Shown one piece after another: positions 1-10,384 of a DNA stretch of 64,000 nucleotides (the stretch's first letter is position 1; each line of letters begins with the position of its first letter). Source of the DNA: Pseudomonadota bacterium (GTDB taxonomy: Bacteria > Desulfobacterota > Desulfovibrionia > Desulfovibrionales > Desulfovibrionaceae); contig JAHIUW010000023.1 of the NCBI GenBank assembly GCA_018816865.1, forward strand, positions 64,001-128,000, in the 5' to 3' direction. The notes beneath the pieces are model-generated. The model saw only the letters and a program-made list of their open reading frames with translations, made no database searches and had not been told where the DNA came from. The position numbers were made by a program, and so were the translations under genes.

Positions 1-327
1 AGCACGTCCATGGCCCTTACCCAGTTGGGATATGAGGTCACCTGCTGCGCCAGCGGCCAGGAGGCCTATGACCTGTTCCGTGCGCATCCGGAGCGCTATG
101 CCCTGGTCCTGGCGGATGTGACCATGCCGGGCATGACCGGGCTGGACTTGGCGCGGCGCATCCAGGACGAGCACCCCGAGGCGCGTGTGGTCTTGACCTC
201 GGGTTACAGCGATCTGATCAATCCCGAGAAGGCCAGGGAACTGGGCCTCGGATATCTGAAAAAGCCATACAGTACGGCGGCCTTGGGCTTGGCCGTGCGC
301 GAGGTCCTTGATCCGGGAGGCAAGTAA
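1..327 (+). CDS. C-terminal receiver domain of a signalling protein (5' end outside window)
   Basis: The reading frame is open from base 1, so this is the tail of a longer gene, most likely a hybrid histidine kinase or a stand-alone response regulator. The visible part is a REC fold: the phosphoacceptor Asp lies in VLADVTMPGMTG, the conserved Thr/Ser in VVLTSGYS, and the Lys in YLKKPY. The TAA stop shares its last A with the ATG of the next gene (TAATG), so the two are translationally coupled and probably act in one phosphorelay. Which sensor domains precede it cannot be told from this window. Confidence 0.8.
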   Translation, partial: STSMALTQLGYEVTCCASGQEAYDLFRAHPERYALVLADVTMPGMTGLDLARRIQDEHPEARVVLTSGYSDLINPEKARELGLGYLKKPYSTAALGLAVREVLDPGGK

Positions 328-1772
328 TGGCCAAGATCCTGATCGTCGACGACGACACCATGCTCGTGAACGCCCTGGGCCAGGTTCTGGCGTCCATGGG
401 GCACTCGACGGACGGGGCCGCCACCCTGGCCGAGGGACTGGAGATGGCCCGGGGCAACGGTTACGAGCTGGTCATCCTGGATGTGCGCCTGCCCGATGGC
501 AATGGCCTGGAGGCCTTGCCCCGGTTCCGCGAGGGCCCGGGCGCACCCGAGGTGATCATCCTGACCGGGGTGGGGGACCCGGACGGGGCGGAACTGGCCA
601 TTCGTTCCGGGGCCTGGAGCTACATCACCAAGCCGCCCACCATGAACAACATCCGCCTGCCCGTGGAGCGGGCGGTGGAGTACCGTCGCAACAAGGACAA
701 CAACCAGCACAAACCGTTGGTGGATCACGGGGTGTTGGGTGAAAGCTCGGCCATCAGGGCCTGCCTGCGCAAGGCGGCCCAGGCTGCGGGCTGCGATGCG
801 GCCGTTCTGATCACCGGAGACACGGGGACGGGCAAGGAGCTTGTGGCTCGGGCTATCCACGACAACAGCCATCGCAAGGCCGGGTCCTTCGTGGTGGTGG
901 ACTGTGCGGCCCTGCCCGAGAATCTGGTGGAGTCCATGCTCTTCGGCCACGAGAAGGGCTCGTTCACCGGGGCCGACCGCCGCTCCCAGGGGCTGGTGCT
1001 CCAGGCCGACGGGGGCACGCTGTTCCTGGATGAGGTGGGGGAATTGCCGCTGGGCATGCAGCGGGCGTTTTTGCGTGTGCTCCAGGACCATCGTTTCCGG
1101 CCCGTGGGCGGGTCCAGGGAGGTGAGCAGCGACTTCAGGCTGCTGGCCGCCACCAACAAGGATCTGGAGCAGCGGGTGCCCCAGGGGCTGTTCCGCGAGG
1201 ACCTGTTGTTCCGCATCCGGGGTCTGTCCATCATCCTGCCGCCGCTCGTGGAGCGGGAGGATGACGTGCAGCTGTTGGCTGGGCATTTCCTGGCGCGCTT
1301 CTGCGGGTCCTTGGGCATCGTGCCCAAGGGCATGTCCAAGGATTTTCTGGATGCCCTGCGCCGCTATGGCTGGCCGGGCAACGTGCGCGAGCTGATGGGG
1401 GCCATGGAACACGCCCTGGCCTCGGCCGAGGGCGAGCCCAATCTGTTGTCCCGGCATCTGCCCACCAATATTCGGGTGGCCGTGGCCCGGGCCGGGCTGG
1501 GCGATGTGGCCCAGCCCCAGACGCCCGCCTGGAGTATCGGCCGCGGGGAGTTCCCCAGCCTACAGGACTTCCGGGACAGCCATCTGGCCGATCTGGAGCG
1601 GTTCTACCTGGAGGAGTTGATGCGCACAGTGGGTTGGAAGATGGCGCAGGCCATTGATCTTTCGGGCCTGTCCAGGGCGCGGCTGTATGCCCTGCTCAAG
1701 AAATACGGGGTGTCGCGGCCCCGCAGGCCGTTGAATCCCGGTGTCCGGCGGGCCAAGGGAGGCTTGGGCTAG
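327..1772 (+). CDS. Sigma-54-dependent response regulator, NtrC family
   Basis: A 481-residue protein with the full NtrC layout. The receiver domain spans about residues 1-115, with the acidic pocket DDD at 8-10, phosphoacceptor D52 in VILDVRLPDG and Lys in YITKPP. The AAA+ domain spans about 135-370, with Walker A GDTGTGKE near 164 and Walker B LFLDEVGE near 232. The sigma-54 contact loop reads GSFTGA near 211, a Ser-for-Ala variant of GAFTGA seen in other active members. A Fis-type helix-turn-helix lies near 440-470 (SGLSRARLYALLKKYGV). It should activate sigma-54 promoters when phosphorylated, presumably by the kinase encoded just upstream. Its stop overlaps, tail to tail, that of the CheX gene. 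Confidence 0.93.
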   Translation: MAKILIVDDDTMLVNALGQVLASMGHSTDGAATLAEGLEMARGNGYELVILDVRLPDGNGLEALPRFREGPGAPEVIILTGVGDPDGAELAIRSGAWSYITKPPTMNNIRLPVERAVEYRRNKDNNQHKPLVDHGVLGESSAIRACLRKAAQAAGCDAAVLITGDTGTGKELVARAIHDNSHRKAGSFVVVDCAALPENLVESMLFGHEKGSFTGADRRSQGLVLQADGGTLFLDEVGELPLGMQRAFLRVLQDHRFRPVGGSREVSSDFRLLAATNKDLEQRVPQGLFREDLLFRIRGLSIILPPLVEREDDVQLLAGHFLARFCGSLGIVPKGMSKDFLDALRRYGWPGNVRELMGAMEHALASAEGEPNLLSRHLPTNIRVAVARAGLGDVAQPQTPAWSIGRGEFPSLQDFRDSHLADLERFYLEELMRTVGWKMAQAIDLSGLSRARLYALLKKYGVSRPRRPLNPGVRRAKGGLG

Positions 1773-2506
1773 CTGTTTTGCTTGTCCTTGAAGTGGTCGG
1801 CCAGGAGATCGTCTTCCATGTCCTGCTGGGCGGCGACGGGTTTCGCTGCTGGGGTCGCTTGCTGCGGGGCCCTGGCGGCCTGTTGAGGGGCCGGGGAGTC
1901 TTTTGGTGGGGCTGGGGAGGCCGCTTGCGGCGTCGGCTTCTTGGGTTGCGCCGCAGGCTGGGGCTTGGCTGGCTCGTCATTTTTGGGAGCTTGCTGGCGT
2001 GGAGCGGCCTGGGGGTCTTCTTCGATCTTTTCGGACTTGGTGAAGCAGATCTCCACGATGAAATCGCCGCCGCTCGTGGAAAAGGGGATGGACAGGATGG
2101 GCCCGGCCCCCACGTGGTTGACCTGGTGGCCCTTGCCGACGATGACCGAGGGTGTGGAGGCCTTGAAGGTCATGCCGTTTTCGGACAGGCTGCGCCGGGC
2201 CTGGCCGGAGATCATATTGGTCAGCTCACCCACGGCGTCGGCCACTTCGTCGTTGATCTTGGTGTATTGTTCGCCAACCATGTTGGTGACTATATCCAGG
2301 ATCGCCCCCTGGCTCATGGTCAGGGCCATGGTGCCTGTGGCAAAACCAGTCACACCGATCAGGCCGGTTACATCCCCGGTGGCGGCCCGGTCCGTTTTCA
2401 CGAAGGGTCGTCCCGGTGTCACCTGCACCATGGCCATGGTTTCCAGGACGTTGATCACAGCGCCCAGAAACGGATTGATAAAAGCAACATCGTAGCGAAT
2501 CGACAT
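1769..2506 (-). CDS. cheX: CheX-family chemotaxis protein with Pro/Ala/Gln-rich tail
   Basis: Residues 1-155 match the CheX/CheC-like fold. The helix DAVGELTNMISGQA carries the E-x-x-N pair (E94, N97) that CheX uses to dephosphorylate CheY-P. Residues about 156-230 are a low-complexity linker rich in Pro, Ala, Gln and Lys. It ends in an acidic/hydrophobic tip, DMEDDLLADHF, that could dock a partner; that role is inference. The ATG at 2506 follows AGGTGG. It is the last gene of a minus-strand set cheR - HDOD - cheX, so a role in CheY-P or other receiver dephosphorylation is likely. The tail makes it longer than typical CheX. Confidence 0.82.
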   Translation of the reverse strand: MSIRYDVAFINPFLGAVINVLETMAMVQVTPGRPFVKTDRAATGDVTGLIGVTGFATGTMALTMSQGAILDIVTNMVGEQYTKINDEVADAVGELTNMISGQARRSLSENGMTFKASTPSVIVGKGHQVNHVGAGPILSIPFSTSGGDFIVEICFTKSEKIEEDPQAAPRQQAPKNDEPAKPQPAAQPKKPTPQAASPAPPKDSPAPQQAARAPQQATPAAKPVAAQQDMEDDLLADHFKDKQNS

Positions 2507-2567
2507 CTATTGTTTCCACCTAGCGAGGGGGCGCGCGTGAACGCAGGCGCAACCCTGGCTGGGGGCA

Positions 2568-3797
2568 CTACATGAATGCGCCCAGAACCTCTTCAATGTG
2601 TTCGTCGAACTGATCCACGATTCCAACGAGTTCGCTGGTCTTCAGTCCCAGTCCTTCCCATGCGTCGGCTTGGATGCCCGGCAGAACGTACATCCCGCCG
2701 CGGGAAATCTCAACTGCATTTGTGAGGTTGTCGGCGATCTGGATGATGGCCGCTTCCTTGGGGTTCGAGGCAGACTTTGGATCGTGGTGGTTGACGATGG
2801 CCGTGGTGATGGCCACTGGGAAGTTCCACTCCGAGAGCAACAGGTCGGCAATCTCGGTGTGGTCAAAGCCCAGGACCTCGGACTCGGCGTCCACCAGGGG
2901 GATCATGTTTTCGCGGGCGTACAGCAGGGCCTGGACGCTGGCGTAGGGCTGCTTCTTGAAGATGATCAGCCGGCCCACGTCGTGCAGGAGTCCGGCGGTG
3001 AACAGCCTGTCGGGTTCGATGTCGCGATGCGTCTTTTTGGCACGCATGGAGATCAGCCGGGAGAGGATGCCGCAGGACAGCGAATGCCGCCAGAAGGTCT
3101 TCATGTCCATCAGTTCCGGCGGGATGTCCTTGAAGAAGTTGATGGTCGAGATGCCCAACGCCAGGGTCGAGATTTCCTTGATACCCACCAGGGAGACCGC
3201 ATGGGCGATGGAGTCGATGGTGTCGGCGAACCCGTAGAAGGGGCTGTTGACCAGCTTTAAGAGCTTGGCGGACAGGCCCACGTCGGTGCTGACCACCCGG
3301 GCGATGTCGGCAGCTGAGCTGGACGGGGAGTCCAGGATTTCCTTGATGCGGAAATAGATGCCCGGAAACGTGGCCAGTTCGGTCTCGTGGTCCACGAGGT
3401 CCTTGGCCGAACCAAGGCCCGGAGGATAGAGGTCCTTCATGAACTCGAGGTTCGTGGCCAGGCGCTGGTCCTCGGTGGGCATGATCCAGCCGCGCTCCAC
3501 GGCCAACTGTGTCCGGGCCACGGCGATGCGGAAGATCTCCAGCATCGCCTCGTTGTCCGGGTCGCAGTAGACGAAGAAGTTCCTGATGTATTGCTCGCAG
3601 GGGTCCGCGAGGGTGATGCCCTTGGCCTCGGACTCCGGCACGGCCTCCACGGACTTAAGCCCCAGTTTCTTCATCAACTGGATGTGTCCGTCCTGGAGTT
3701 TGGTTCCCGAGGGGAGCAGAAGATAGCCGTTGCGGTCCTCGATATTGCTGAGCAGGACCATTCCGGGCGTCAGGGTGTTGATCTGTATTTCACTCAC
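2568..3797 (-). CDS. HDOD-domain signalling protein
   Basis: A 409-residue protein. Residues about 1-110 form a poorly conserved N-terminal region and about 120-330 an HDOD domain. Unlike many HDOD proteins it keeps the His-Asp pair of true HD hydrolases (GLLHDVGRL near residues 268-276), so some catalytic capacity is possible. HDOD proteins usually work as non-enzymatic hubs in motility, chemotaxis or cyclic-nucleotide pathways. It starts 36 bp after the end of cheR and is followed by cheX, which supports a chemotaxis or gene-control role. The substrate or partner is unknown. Confidence 0.8.
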   Translation of the reverse strand: MSEIQINTLTPGMVLLSNIEDRNGYLLLPSGTKLQDGHIQLMKKLGLKSVEAVPESEAKGITLADPCEQYIRNFFVYCDPDNEAMLEIFRIAVARTQLAVERGWIMPTEDQRLATNLEFMKDLYPPGLGSAKDLVDHETELATFPGIYFRIKEILDSPSSSAADIARVVSTDVGLSAKLLKLVNSPFYGFADTIDSIAHAVSLVGIKEISTLALGISTINFFKDIPPELMDMKTFWRHSLSCGILSRLISMRAKKTHRDIEPDRLFTAGLLHDVGRLIIFKKQPYASVQALLYARENMIPLVDAESEVLGFDHTEIADLLLSEWNFPVAITTAIVNHHDPKSASNPKEAAIIQIADNLTNAVEISRGGMYVLPGIQADAWEGLGLKTSELVGIVDQFDEHIEEVLGAFM

Positions 3798-3833
3798 GTC
3801 GTCCCTCCGATGACGTGTTCGTCGGCGTCAGAG

Positions 3834-4715
3834 TTAAGCATCCTTGCGATAGCAGATTCCGCCAGGCTTGAGGATCGGCTTGTAGGCCGTGGACAGCTTG
3901 TGGATGCTCTCCGAATGTCCCAGGAACAAGTAGCCGCCGGGCAGCAGGTTGTCATAGAAACCCTCCAACACCTGTTTCTTCATGGCTTCGTCAAAGTAGA
4001 TGATCACGTTGCGGCAGAACACGATTTGCGATTTGGGTACACGTTTTAATGCCATCCGGTCGGAGAGGTTGATGGGGGCGAAGCTGACCAGCTTCTGCAC
4101 CTTGGGCCTGACCTTGTACGTCCCGTCGGGTTGCTTCTCGAAGTACTTCAGGATCATGCCCTTGGGCGTGGTCTTGAAGGCGTATTCGCCGTAGACCCCT
4201 TTGCGGCACTTGGCCAGCATGGCCGGGGACAGGTCGTAGGCGGAGATCTTGATCCGCCAGCTGATGACCTTCATGCCCAGCTGCTCGAGGATCATGATGG
4301 CCAGGGTATAGGGCTCCTCGCCCGAGGAGCAGCCCGCGCACCAGATGTTCAGTTCCTTTTTTCCCGCCTCTTCCTGCACCTTGAGCATCTCGGGCAGGAT
4401 GTCGCTGCGGAAGACGTTCAACTGCTTGATGTCCCGGAAGAAACTGGTTTCGTTGGTGGTGATCTTCTCGCAGAGTTTTTCCATTTCGCTGGTTCTGCCG
4501 GGATCACGCATCAGGAAGTTGTGGTATTCCGCAAAGCTGGAAAGATTCAACTCCGTTAAGCGCGTGCCGAGGCGATTCTCGAGCAGGTAGCGCCGTCTGA
4601 TCGGGATATCGATCCCGGTCTTGTCGTAGATGAATTTCCGCAGATCATCGAATTCCTTGTCGGTGATCTTGACCGTTTTGCGGAGAGTCAGTGAGCTGGA
4701 TGTCAGCAGTCCCAT
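3834..4715 (-). CDS. cheR: Chemoreceptor glutamate methyltransferase CheR
   Basis: A 293-residue enzyme that methylates glutamates of chemoreceptors using S-adenosylmethionine. It has the N-terminal helical domain and a SAM-binding domain with IWCAGCSSGEEPYTLA near residues 122-138. FCRNVIIYFD and GYLFLGHSES are also typical of CheR. The reading frame extends upstream, but ATG 4715 is chosen because GGAAGGA lies just before it and the protein then starts where CheR homologues do. It is the first gene of cheR - HDOD - cheX. The chemoreceptor at 36754-38997 is a candidate substrate. Confidence 0.93.
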   Translation of the reverse strand: MGLLTSSSLTLRKTVKITDKEFDDLRKFIYDKTGIDIPIRRRYLLENRLGTRLTELNLSSFAEYHNFLMRDPGRTSEMEKLCEKITTNETSFFRDIKQLNVFRSDILPEMLKVQEEAGKKELNIWCAGCSSGEEPYTLAIMILEQLGMKVISWRIKISAYDLSPAMLAKCRKGVYGEYAFKTTPKGMILKYFEKQPDGTYKVRPKVQKLVSFAPINLSDRMALKRVPKSQIVFCRNVIIYFDEAMKKQVLEGFYDNLLPGGYLFLGHSESIHKLSTAYKPILKPGGICYRKDA

Positions 4716-4792
4716 AGTCCTTCCGTTTTGTTGAGGGGATTTGCCTTTGTAGGTTTGATACTGCCACAGAATACATGCCGAAGGGAAGGGCC

Positions 4793-4816
4793 AATGAAAA
4801 TCCCCGTGGTTCGGGG
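4793..4816 (-). terminator. Possible terminator of the polyamine operon
   Basis: Read on the minus strand, a 5-bp stem CCCCG/CGGGG with a 5-nt loop (4802-4816) is followed by ATTTTC. It sits downstream of speB and before cheR, the expected place for a terminator. The stem is short, so confidence is modest. Confidence 0.4.
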
Positions 4817-4953
4817 GAAAACAAGGGGGTGACAACCGTTGCGCCTGCAATCCTCATGGGGGGGCCAGTAAGGGGGGCTCTTTTTGTCGGTGTCCTTGCG
4901 GTGGCGGCGATCTCTGCGGGGATCACCCTGCTGCTGCCCCTTGGCCGGGGCCT

Positions 4954-5814
4954 CTATCTGTTGCGAGTGATCATGCCCATCAGGTTGTACGTTAGACGGG
5001 CGCAGATGAACTGCGGGGAGTGGAGGCTTGCGATGGGGGCCAGTTCGACCACGTCGAAGCCCACGATGTTGCGCTCGCGGGCGATGGCTTCCAGCAGCCA
5101 CATGGCCTGATGCCAGAACAGCCCCCCCGGTTCGGGGGTGCCCGTGGCGGGCATCAGCGACGGGTCCAGGCCGTCCACGTCAAAGGTGACGTAGACATTG
5201 TCGGGGAAGTCGCTGGGCAGCAGCGGTTCCCGGGGCGGGGCCAGCGGCAGGTCCGGGCCGTCGATGCCGGGGACGGAGAGTTCGCGGCGCAGCTTGACCT
5301 CGGCCGGGGACAGGCTGCGGATGCCGATCTGAAACAGCGGCAGGCCCAGGTCCAGGGCGCGATGCATGACGCAGGCGTGGCTGTAAGGCGACTCCTCGTA
5401 GGTGTCGCGCAGGTCGGCGTGGGCGTCGAACTGGATCACCCCCAGCGGGCCTGCGGCGGCCAGGGCGCGCAAGGCCCCCAGGGTCACGGTGTGCTCGCCG
5501 CCCAGCAGCACGGGCACGGCGTGGGCGGCCAGGGCCGCGGCCGTGGCCCGTTCGATGCGTTCCAGCACCGCTTCGGGGTTGCCACTGCAGTCCACGGGGG
5601 CCGTGGTGTGGATGCCTTTCTCCGCCGGGATGGAGTGTCCGTCCCAGACCTCCAGCTGACTGGAGGCGCCCAGGATGGCGGCGGGGCCCAGGGCGGTGCC
5701 CCCGCCATAGGAGACCGTGGCCTCCCAGGGAACGGGGATGACGTGGAACAGGCTGGCCGCGGCGGGCATGTCGCCGATTTCGTCTTTCAGAAAGAGTGGT
5801 TGTTCGTCGCGCAT
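4954..5814 (-). CDS. speB: Agmatinase (arginase/agmatinase family)
   Basis: Hydrolyses agmatine to putrescine and urea with a binuclear manganese centre. All metal-ligand motifs are present in the 286-residue product: GGEHTVTLG near residue 105, FDAHADLRD near 128, and TFDVDGLDP near 211. ATG 5814 is preferred over upstream starts because AGGAAG precedes it and the nspC stop is only 10 bp away. It is the last gene of the minus-strand operon speA - synthase - nspC - speB and supplies the putrescine that the two middle enzymes extend. Agmatinase and ureohydrolase relatives share the motifs; the neighbouring speA points to agmatine. Confidence 0.9.
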   Translation of the reverse strand: MRDEQPLFLKDEIGDMPAAASLFHVIPVPWEATVSYGGGTALGPAAILGASSQLEVWDGHSIPAEKGIHTTAPVDCSGNPEAVLERIERATAAALAAHAVPVLLGGEHTVTLGALRALAAAGPLGVIQFDAHADLRDTYEESPYSHACVMHRALDLGLPLFQIGIRSLSPAEVKLRRELSVPGIDGPDLPLAPPREPLLPSDFPDNVYVTFDVDGLDPSLMPATGTPEPGGLFWHQAMWLLEAIARERNIVGFDVVELAPIASLHSPQFICARLTYNLMGMITRNR

Positions 5815-5824
5815 GATTGGCTTC

Positions 5825-6997
5825 CTAGAGGCGGTCCTTGAAATCGTGGTAACCGAACCGGCGCACCAGCTCGAAGTCCTCGCCATCCTTGCCGAGCAGG
5901 AAGATGGACGGCAGTTGTACGCCGTTGAAGGTGTTGGTTTTGACCATGGTGTAATGGGCCATGTCCGTGAACACGAGCCGATCGCCCGCCGTCAGGGGCG
6001 CGTCGAAGGCGAAGTCTCCGGCCATGTCGCCCGCCAGGCAGGATGGGCCTCCCAGACCATAGGTCCGGGCTTTGGTTCCGGGGTTGCCTGCGCCCACCAC
6101 ATGCGGGCGGTAGGGCATCTCGATGACGTCGGGCATATGGCAGGGCACGGCGGTGTCCATGATCGCCACGGGTCGGTCGCCACCGGGCACCACGTCCAGG
6201 ATCTCCGTCACCAGATAGCCCGTGTTCAGGGCCACGGCCTCGCCGGGTTCCAGATAGACCTCAACCTTGTATTTCTCGCGGAAGTCGCGGATCAGGCGGA
6301 TCAGCAATTCGATGTCGTAGTCCGGGCGGGTGATGTGGTGGCCGCCGCCGAAGTTGACGTAGCGTACGCTCCCCAGGAATTCACCGAAGCATTCCTCGAC
6401 GGCAGCCAGGGTCCGCTCAAGGCTGTCTGCGTTCTGCTCGCACAGGGTGTGAAAGTGCAGGCCCGTGATGCGTTTCATGAGCTCGGGTCTGAAGTCCGCC
6501 CGGCGGATGCCTAGGCGTGAGCCCGGGGCGCAGGGGTCGTACAGCGGCACCGTGCCTTCGGAATGCTCGGGATTGATGCGCAGGGCCAGTTCCAGCTCGC
6601 GCCCGGCGCTGCGGGCCGTGTCCTGGGCCAGGGTGCCGAAACGCTCCAGCTGGGCGGGCGAGTTGAAGACCAGATGGTCCGTGGTCAGGGCCAGTTCGCG
6701 CACCTGGGCCTCGCTGTAGCCCGCGGCAAAGGTGTGCACCTCGCGCCCGAAGTCCTCGCGGCCCAGGCGCGCCTCATGGGGCGAACTGGCGCAGACCCCG
6801 TCCAGGGTCTGGCGCAGCAGGGGGAAGACCCGGGGCATTGCAAAGGCCTTCAAGGCCAGCAGGATCTTGGCCCCGCTCTCGCGCCGGACTCGGCCCAGGA
6901 TCTCCAGGTTGGCCATGAGCAGGGCCTCGTCCACCACGAAGGCGGGCGTTGCCGGGACCAGGGCGGGGTCGAAACGGATCTGGGTGCGTCCGTCCAT
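5825..6997 (-). CDS. nspC: Carboxynorspermidine/carboxyspermidine decarboxylase
   Basis: A 390-residue fold-III PLP enzyme related to ornithine/diaminopimelate decarboxylase. The PLP-binding lysine lies in LLALKAFAMP near residue 48, a Gly-rich phosphate site in VNFGGGHHITR, and EPGEAVALNTGY in the C-terminal barrel. It removes CO2 from carboxy(nor)spermidine, the last step of the alternative spermidine route used by many Desulfovibrio-like and gut bacteria. It is packed directly after the synthase, with only 1 bp between stop and start, and before speB. Whether the product is spermidine or norspermidine cannot be told from sequence. Confidence 0.92.
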   Translation of the reverse strand: MDGRTQIRFDPALVPATPAFVVDEALLMANLEILGRVRRESGAKILLALKAFAMPRVFPLLRQTLDGVCASSPHEARLGREDFGREVHTFAAGYSEAQVRELALTTDHLVFNSPAQLERFGTLAQDTARSAGRELELALRINPEHSEGTVPLYDPCAPGSRLGIRRADFRPELMKRITGLHFHTLCEQNADSLERTLAAVEECFGEFLGSVRYVNFGGGHHITRPDYDIELLIRLIRDFREKYKVEVYLEPGEAVALNTGYLVTEILDVVPGGDRPVAIMDTAVPCHMPDVIEMPYRPHVVGAGNPGTKARTYGLGGPSCLAGDMAGDFAFDAPLTAGDRLVFTDMAHYTMVKTNTFNGVQLPSIFLLGKDGEDFELVRRFGYHDFKDRL

Positions 6998-6998
6998 G

Positions 6999-8177
<1,179 letters not shown>

Positions 8178-8204
8178 GACGGTCTCTCCTCTGAAAAAGT
8201 GAGC

Positions 8205-10121
8205 TTATCTTGAATGTAAATAGGTGTAGCCTTCCAGGCAGTTGCGAAAGGCGCGCATGACGTCGCGTCGCTCCTGGGGCGTGAGTTTGCCGTCGCGCAC
8301 CGCCTGTTCGGCGGTGTTGCGGAAATTCCCGGCCACGGTCTTGGGATCGTACTCCACATAGGACAGGACGTCAGCCACGCTGTCGCCCTCCAGTTCGCGC
8401 ACGATGTCGAAGCCGCCCTCTTCTCCCAGGCGGATGCTGACCACGTTGGTGTCGCCGAACAGGTTGTGCAGGTCCCCCAGGGTCTCCTGGTAGGCACCCA
8501 CCAGGAACGCGCCCAGGTAGTAGCGCTCGCCCGGCACAAAGGGGTGCAACTCCAGCACTCGCTTGACTTGGCGCGGGTCGATGAAATGGTCGATCTTGCC
8601 GTCGCAGTCGCAGGTGATGTCCGCCAGCAGGGCCTTTTCAAGGGGCTGCTCGTTCAGGCGGTGCAGGGGCATGATGGGGAACAGCTGGTCGATGGCCCAG
8701 GCGTCGGGCAGGGACTGGAACACGCTCATGTTGCAGTAGTAGATGCTGGCCAGGGGGTAGCTGATGTCCGTCAGACCCCGGGGCGGGACCTTCAGGTCCT
8801 CCATGGCGTCGGACACGGCGCGCATGATGGCCCAGAAGATGGTCTCGCCCATGGCCCGCTGCCTGAGGGTGCACTGGCCCAGGTTGAACTGCTGGCGCAT
8901 CTCGTCGCGATAGAAGATGGCGTCGTTGTAGCATTCCTGGAGTTTGCGCGGGCTGATGGCCTCGTGCACTTCCAGCAGGTTATGCACGGGGTCGGGGTAG
9001 TCCTCGGGCACGGACGGAGGCAGGACTCGGTTCTCCAGGCGGCTGACGTCCATGACGTCGAACAGCAGGACCGAATAATAGGCCACGGTGGCGCGTCCGG
9101 ATTCGGTGATGATGTGCGGGTGGGGGATGTCGCGTTCGTCCAGGGCGGTCATCACGCTTTCCACCACGTCGGCGCAGTATTCCTCCAGGGAATAGTTGCG
9201 GCTGGACTCGAAATTGGTATGCGAGCCGTCGTAGTCCACGGCCAGTCCTCCGCCCAGGTCCAGGTAGCCCATGGGGCAGCCCTCGGAGGCCAGTTCGGCG
9301 TACATGCGGCAGACCTCGTGCACGGCGGCGCGGATATCGCGGATGTTGGGGACCTGCGAACCCAGATGGAAGTGCAAGAGGCGCACGCAGTCCAGCTTGT
9401 TTACTTCCTTCAGGCGGTCCAGGGCGTCCACGACCTCGGAGGCCGACAGGCCGAAGATGGACAGGTCGCCTGCGGATTCCGCCCAGTGCCCGCCCACCTG
9501 GGACGAGACCTTGATGCGGATGCCGATCTGGGGGTCGATGCCCAGGGCCTCGGCGCGTTCCAGCACCAGGTCCAGCTCGCTGGGCATCTCCAGCACCAGA
9601 AAGCAGTTGAAGCCCATCTTGCGGGCGTACAGGGCCAGGTCGATAAACTCGGCGTCCTTGTAGCCGTTGCAGATCAGGCAGGCCTTGTGGTCCGTCAGGT
9701 GCGACAGGGCAGTGATCAGTTCGGCCTTGGACCCGACCTCCAGCCCGTGATGAAAGCGCGAGCCAAAGGCGCAGATCTCGCCGATGACCTGTTCCTGCTG
9801 GTTGACCTTGATGGGGTAGACCCCGCGAAACTCGCCCTTGTATCCCAGGCTCTTGATGGCCGAGCGGAAGCTCTTGTGGATCAGCGAGATCTGGGAGTCG
9901 AGGATGTTCTCGATGCGCAGCAGCACGGGCAGATCAAGGCCGCGGTCGCGGATGCCGGCGATGATGTCCGGGATGGAGACGCGCGTCTTAGACGTGGGCG
10001 ACGGCTTGATGCACATGTCGCCGTTGTCGGCCACGTCGAAATAGCCGCCGCTCCAATTCTTGACACCGTAGAGGTCTGCGGATTTGGCAGCGCTCCAGGT
10101 CTCGATGGCTCGTTTGTTCAT
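8205..10121 (-). CDS. speA: Biosynthetic arginine decarboxylase
   Basis: A 638-residue PLP enzyme converting arginine to agmatine, the usual length for SpeA. The PLP lysine is in GVYPIKVNQQ near residue 102, with LDLGGGLAVDYDG in the barrel and the C-terminal barrel conserved to the end. The reading frame is open further upstream, but ATG 10121 is chosen because AGGAGG stands about 10 bp before it and the product then begins like other SpeA proteins. It is the first gene of the polyamine operon: arginine to agmatine here, agmatine to putrescine by SpeB, then spermidine through the two middle enzymes. Confidence 0.94.
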   Translation of the reverse strand: MNKRAIETWSAAKSADLYGVKNWSGGYFDVADNGDMCIKPSPTSKTRVSIPDIIAGIRDRGLDLPVLLRIENILDSQISLIHKSFRSAIKSLGYKGEFRGVYPIKVNQQEQVIGEICAFGSRFHHGLEVGSKAELITALSHLTDHKACLICNGYKDAEFIDLALYARKMGFNCFLVLEMPSELDLVLERAEALGIDPQIGIRIKVSSQVGGHWAESAGDLSIFGLSASEVVDALDRLKEVNKLDCVRLLHFHLGSQVPNIRDIRAAVHEVCRMYAELASEGCPMGYLDLGGGLAVDYDGSHTNFESSRNYSLEEYCADVVESVMTALDERDIPHPHIITESGRATVAYYSVLLFDVMDVSRLENRVLPPSVPEDYPDPVHNLLEVHEAISPRKLQECYNDAIFYRDEMRQQFNLGQCTLRQRAMGETIFWAIMRAVSDAMEDLKVPPRGLTDISYPLASIYYCNMSVFQSLPDAWAIDQLFPIMPLHRLNEQPLEKALLADITCDCDGKIDHFIDPRQVKRVLELHPFVPGERYYLGAFLVGAYQETLGDLHNLFGDTNVVSIRLGEEGGFDIVRELEGDSVADVLSYVEYDPKTVAGNFRNTAEQAVRDGKLTPQERRDVMRAFRNCLEGYTYLHSR

Positions 10122-10236
10122 GTAGGTGACCCTCCTCTTGGCCCGCAGGCGCGGGTGGCATTCGTGGTGCCGGGGGCACCCTTCCGGTGATGGCTCAGAG
10201 GGCATGACTGGGATGCGGTGCATCGCCGGACCGAAT

Positions 10237-10265
10237 TCTTTAGATTCACAAGGGCCGACAGTCAA
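10237..10265 (-). promoter_or_regulatory. Candidate sigma-70 promoter for the polyamine operon
   Basis: On the minus strand TTGACT (10265-10260) stands 17 bp before TAAAGA (10242-10237), about 115 bp upstream of the speA ATG. The -35 is near consensus, the -10 is weak. The region from 10122 to 10384 holds no other recognised element. Confidence 0.4.
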
Positions 10266-10384
10266 TAAGAAATAACTCTACCTGCTGCTGAAAAGAAAGG
10301 GAAGGGCGCCGAGCGGCTGCTCCACCGGTGAAGTGCGGGCTGCTGCTGCGCCGGTTGCGGAGAACGCCTTAAAAACTGGAGTCG

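Noticed and set aside
4775-5110. Open frame with a hydrophobic stretch upstream of speB's 3' end
   Set aside because: It overlaps the end of speB antisense, has no Shine-Dalgarno site and no family resemblance.
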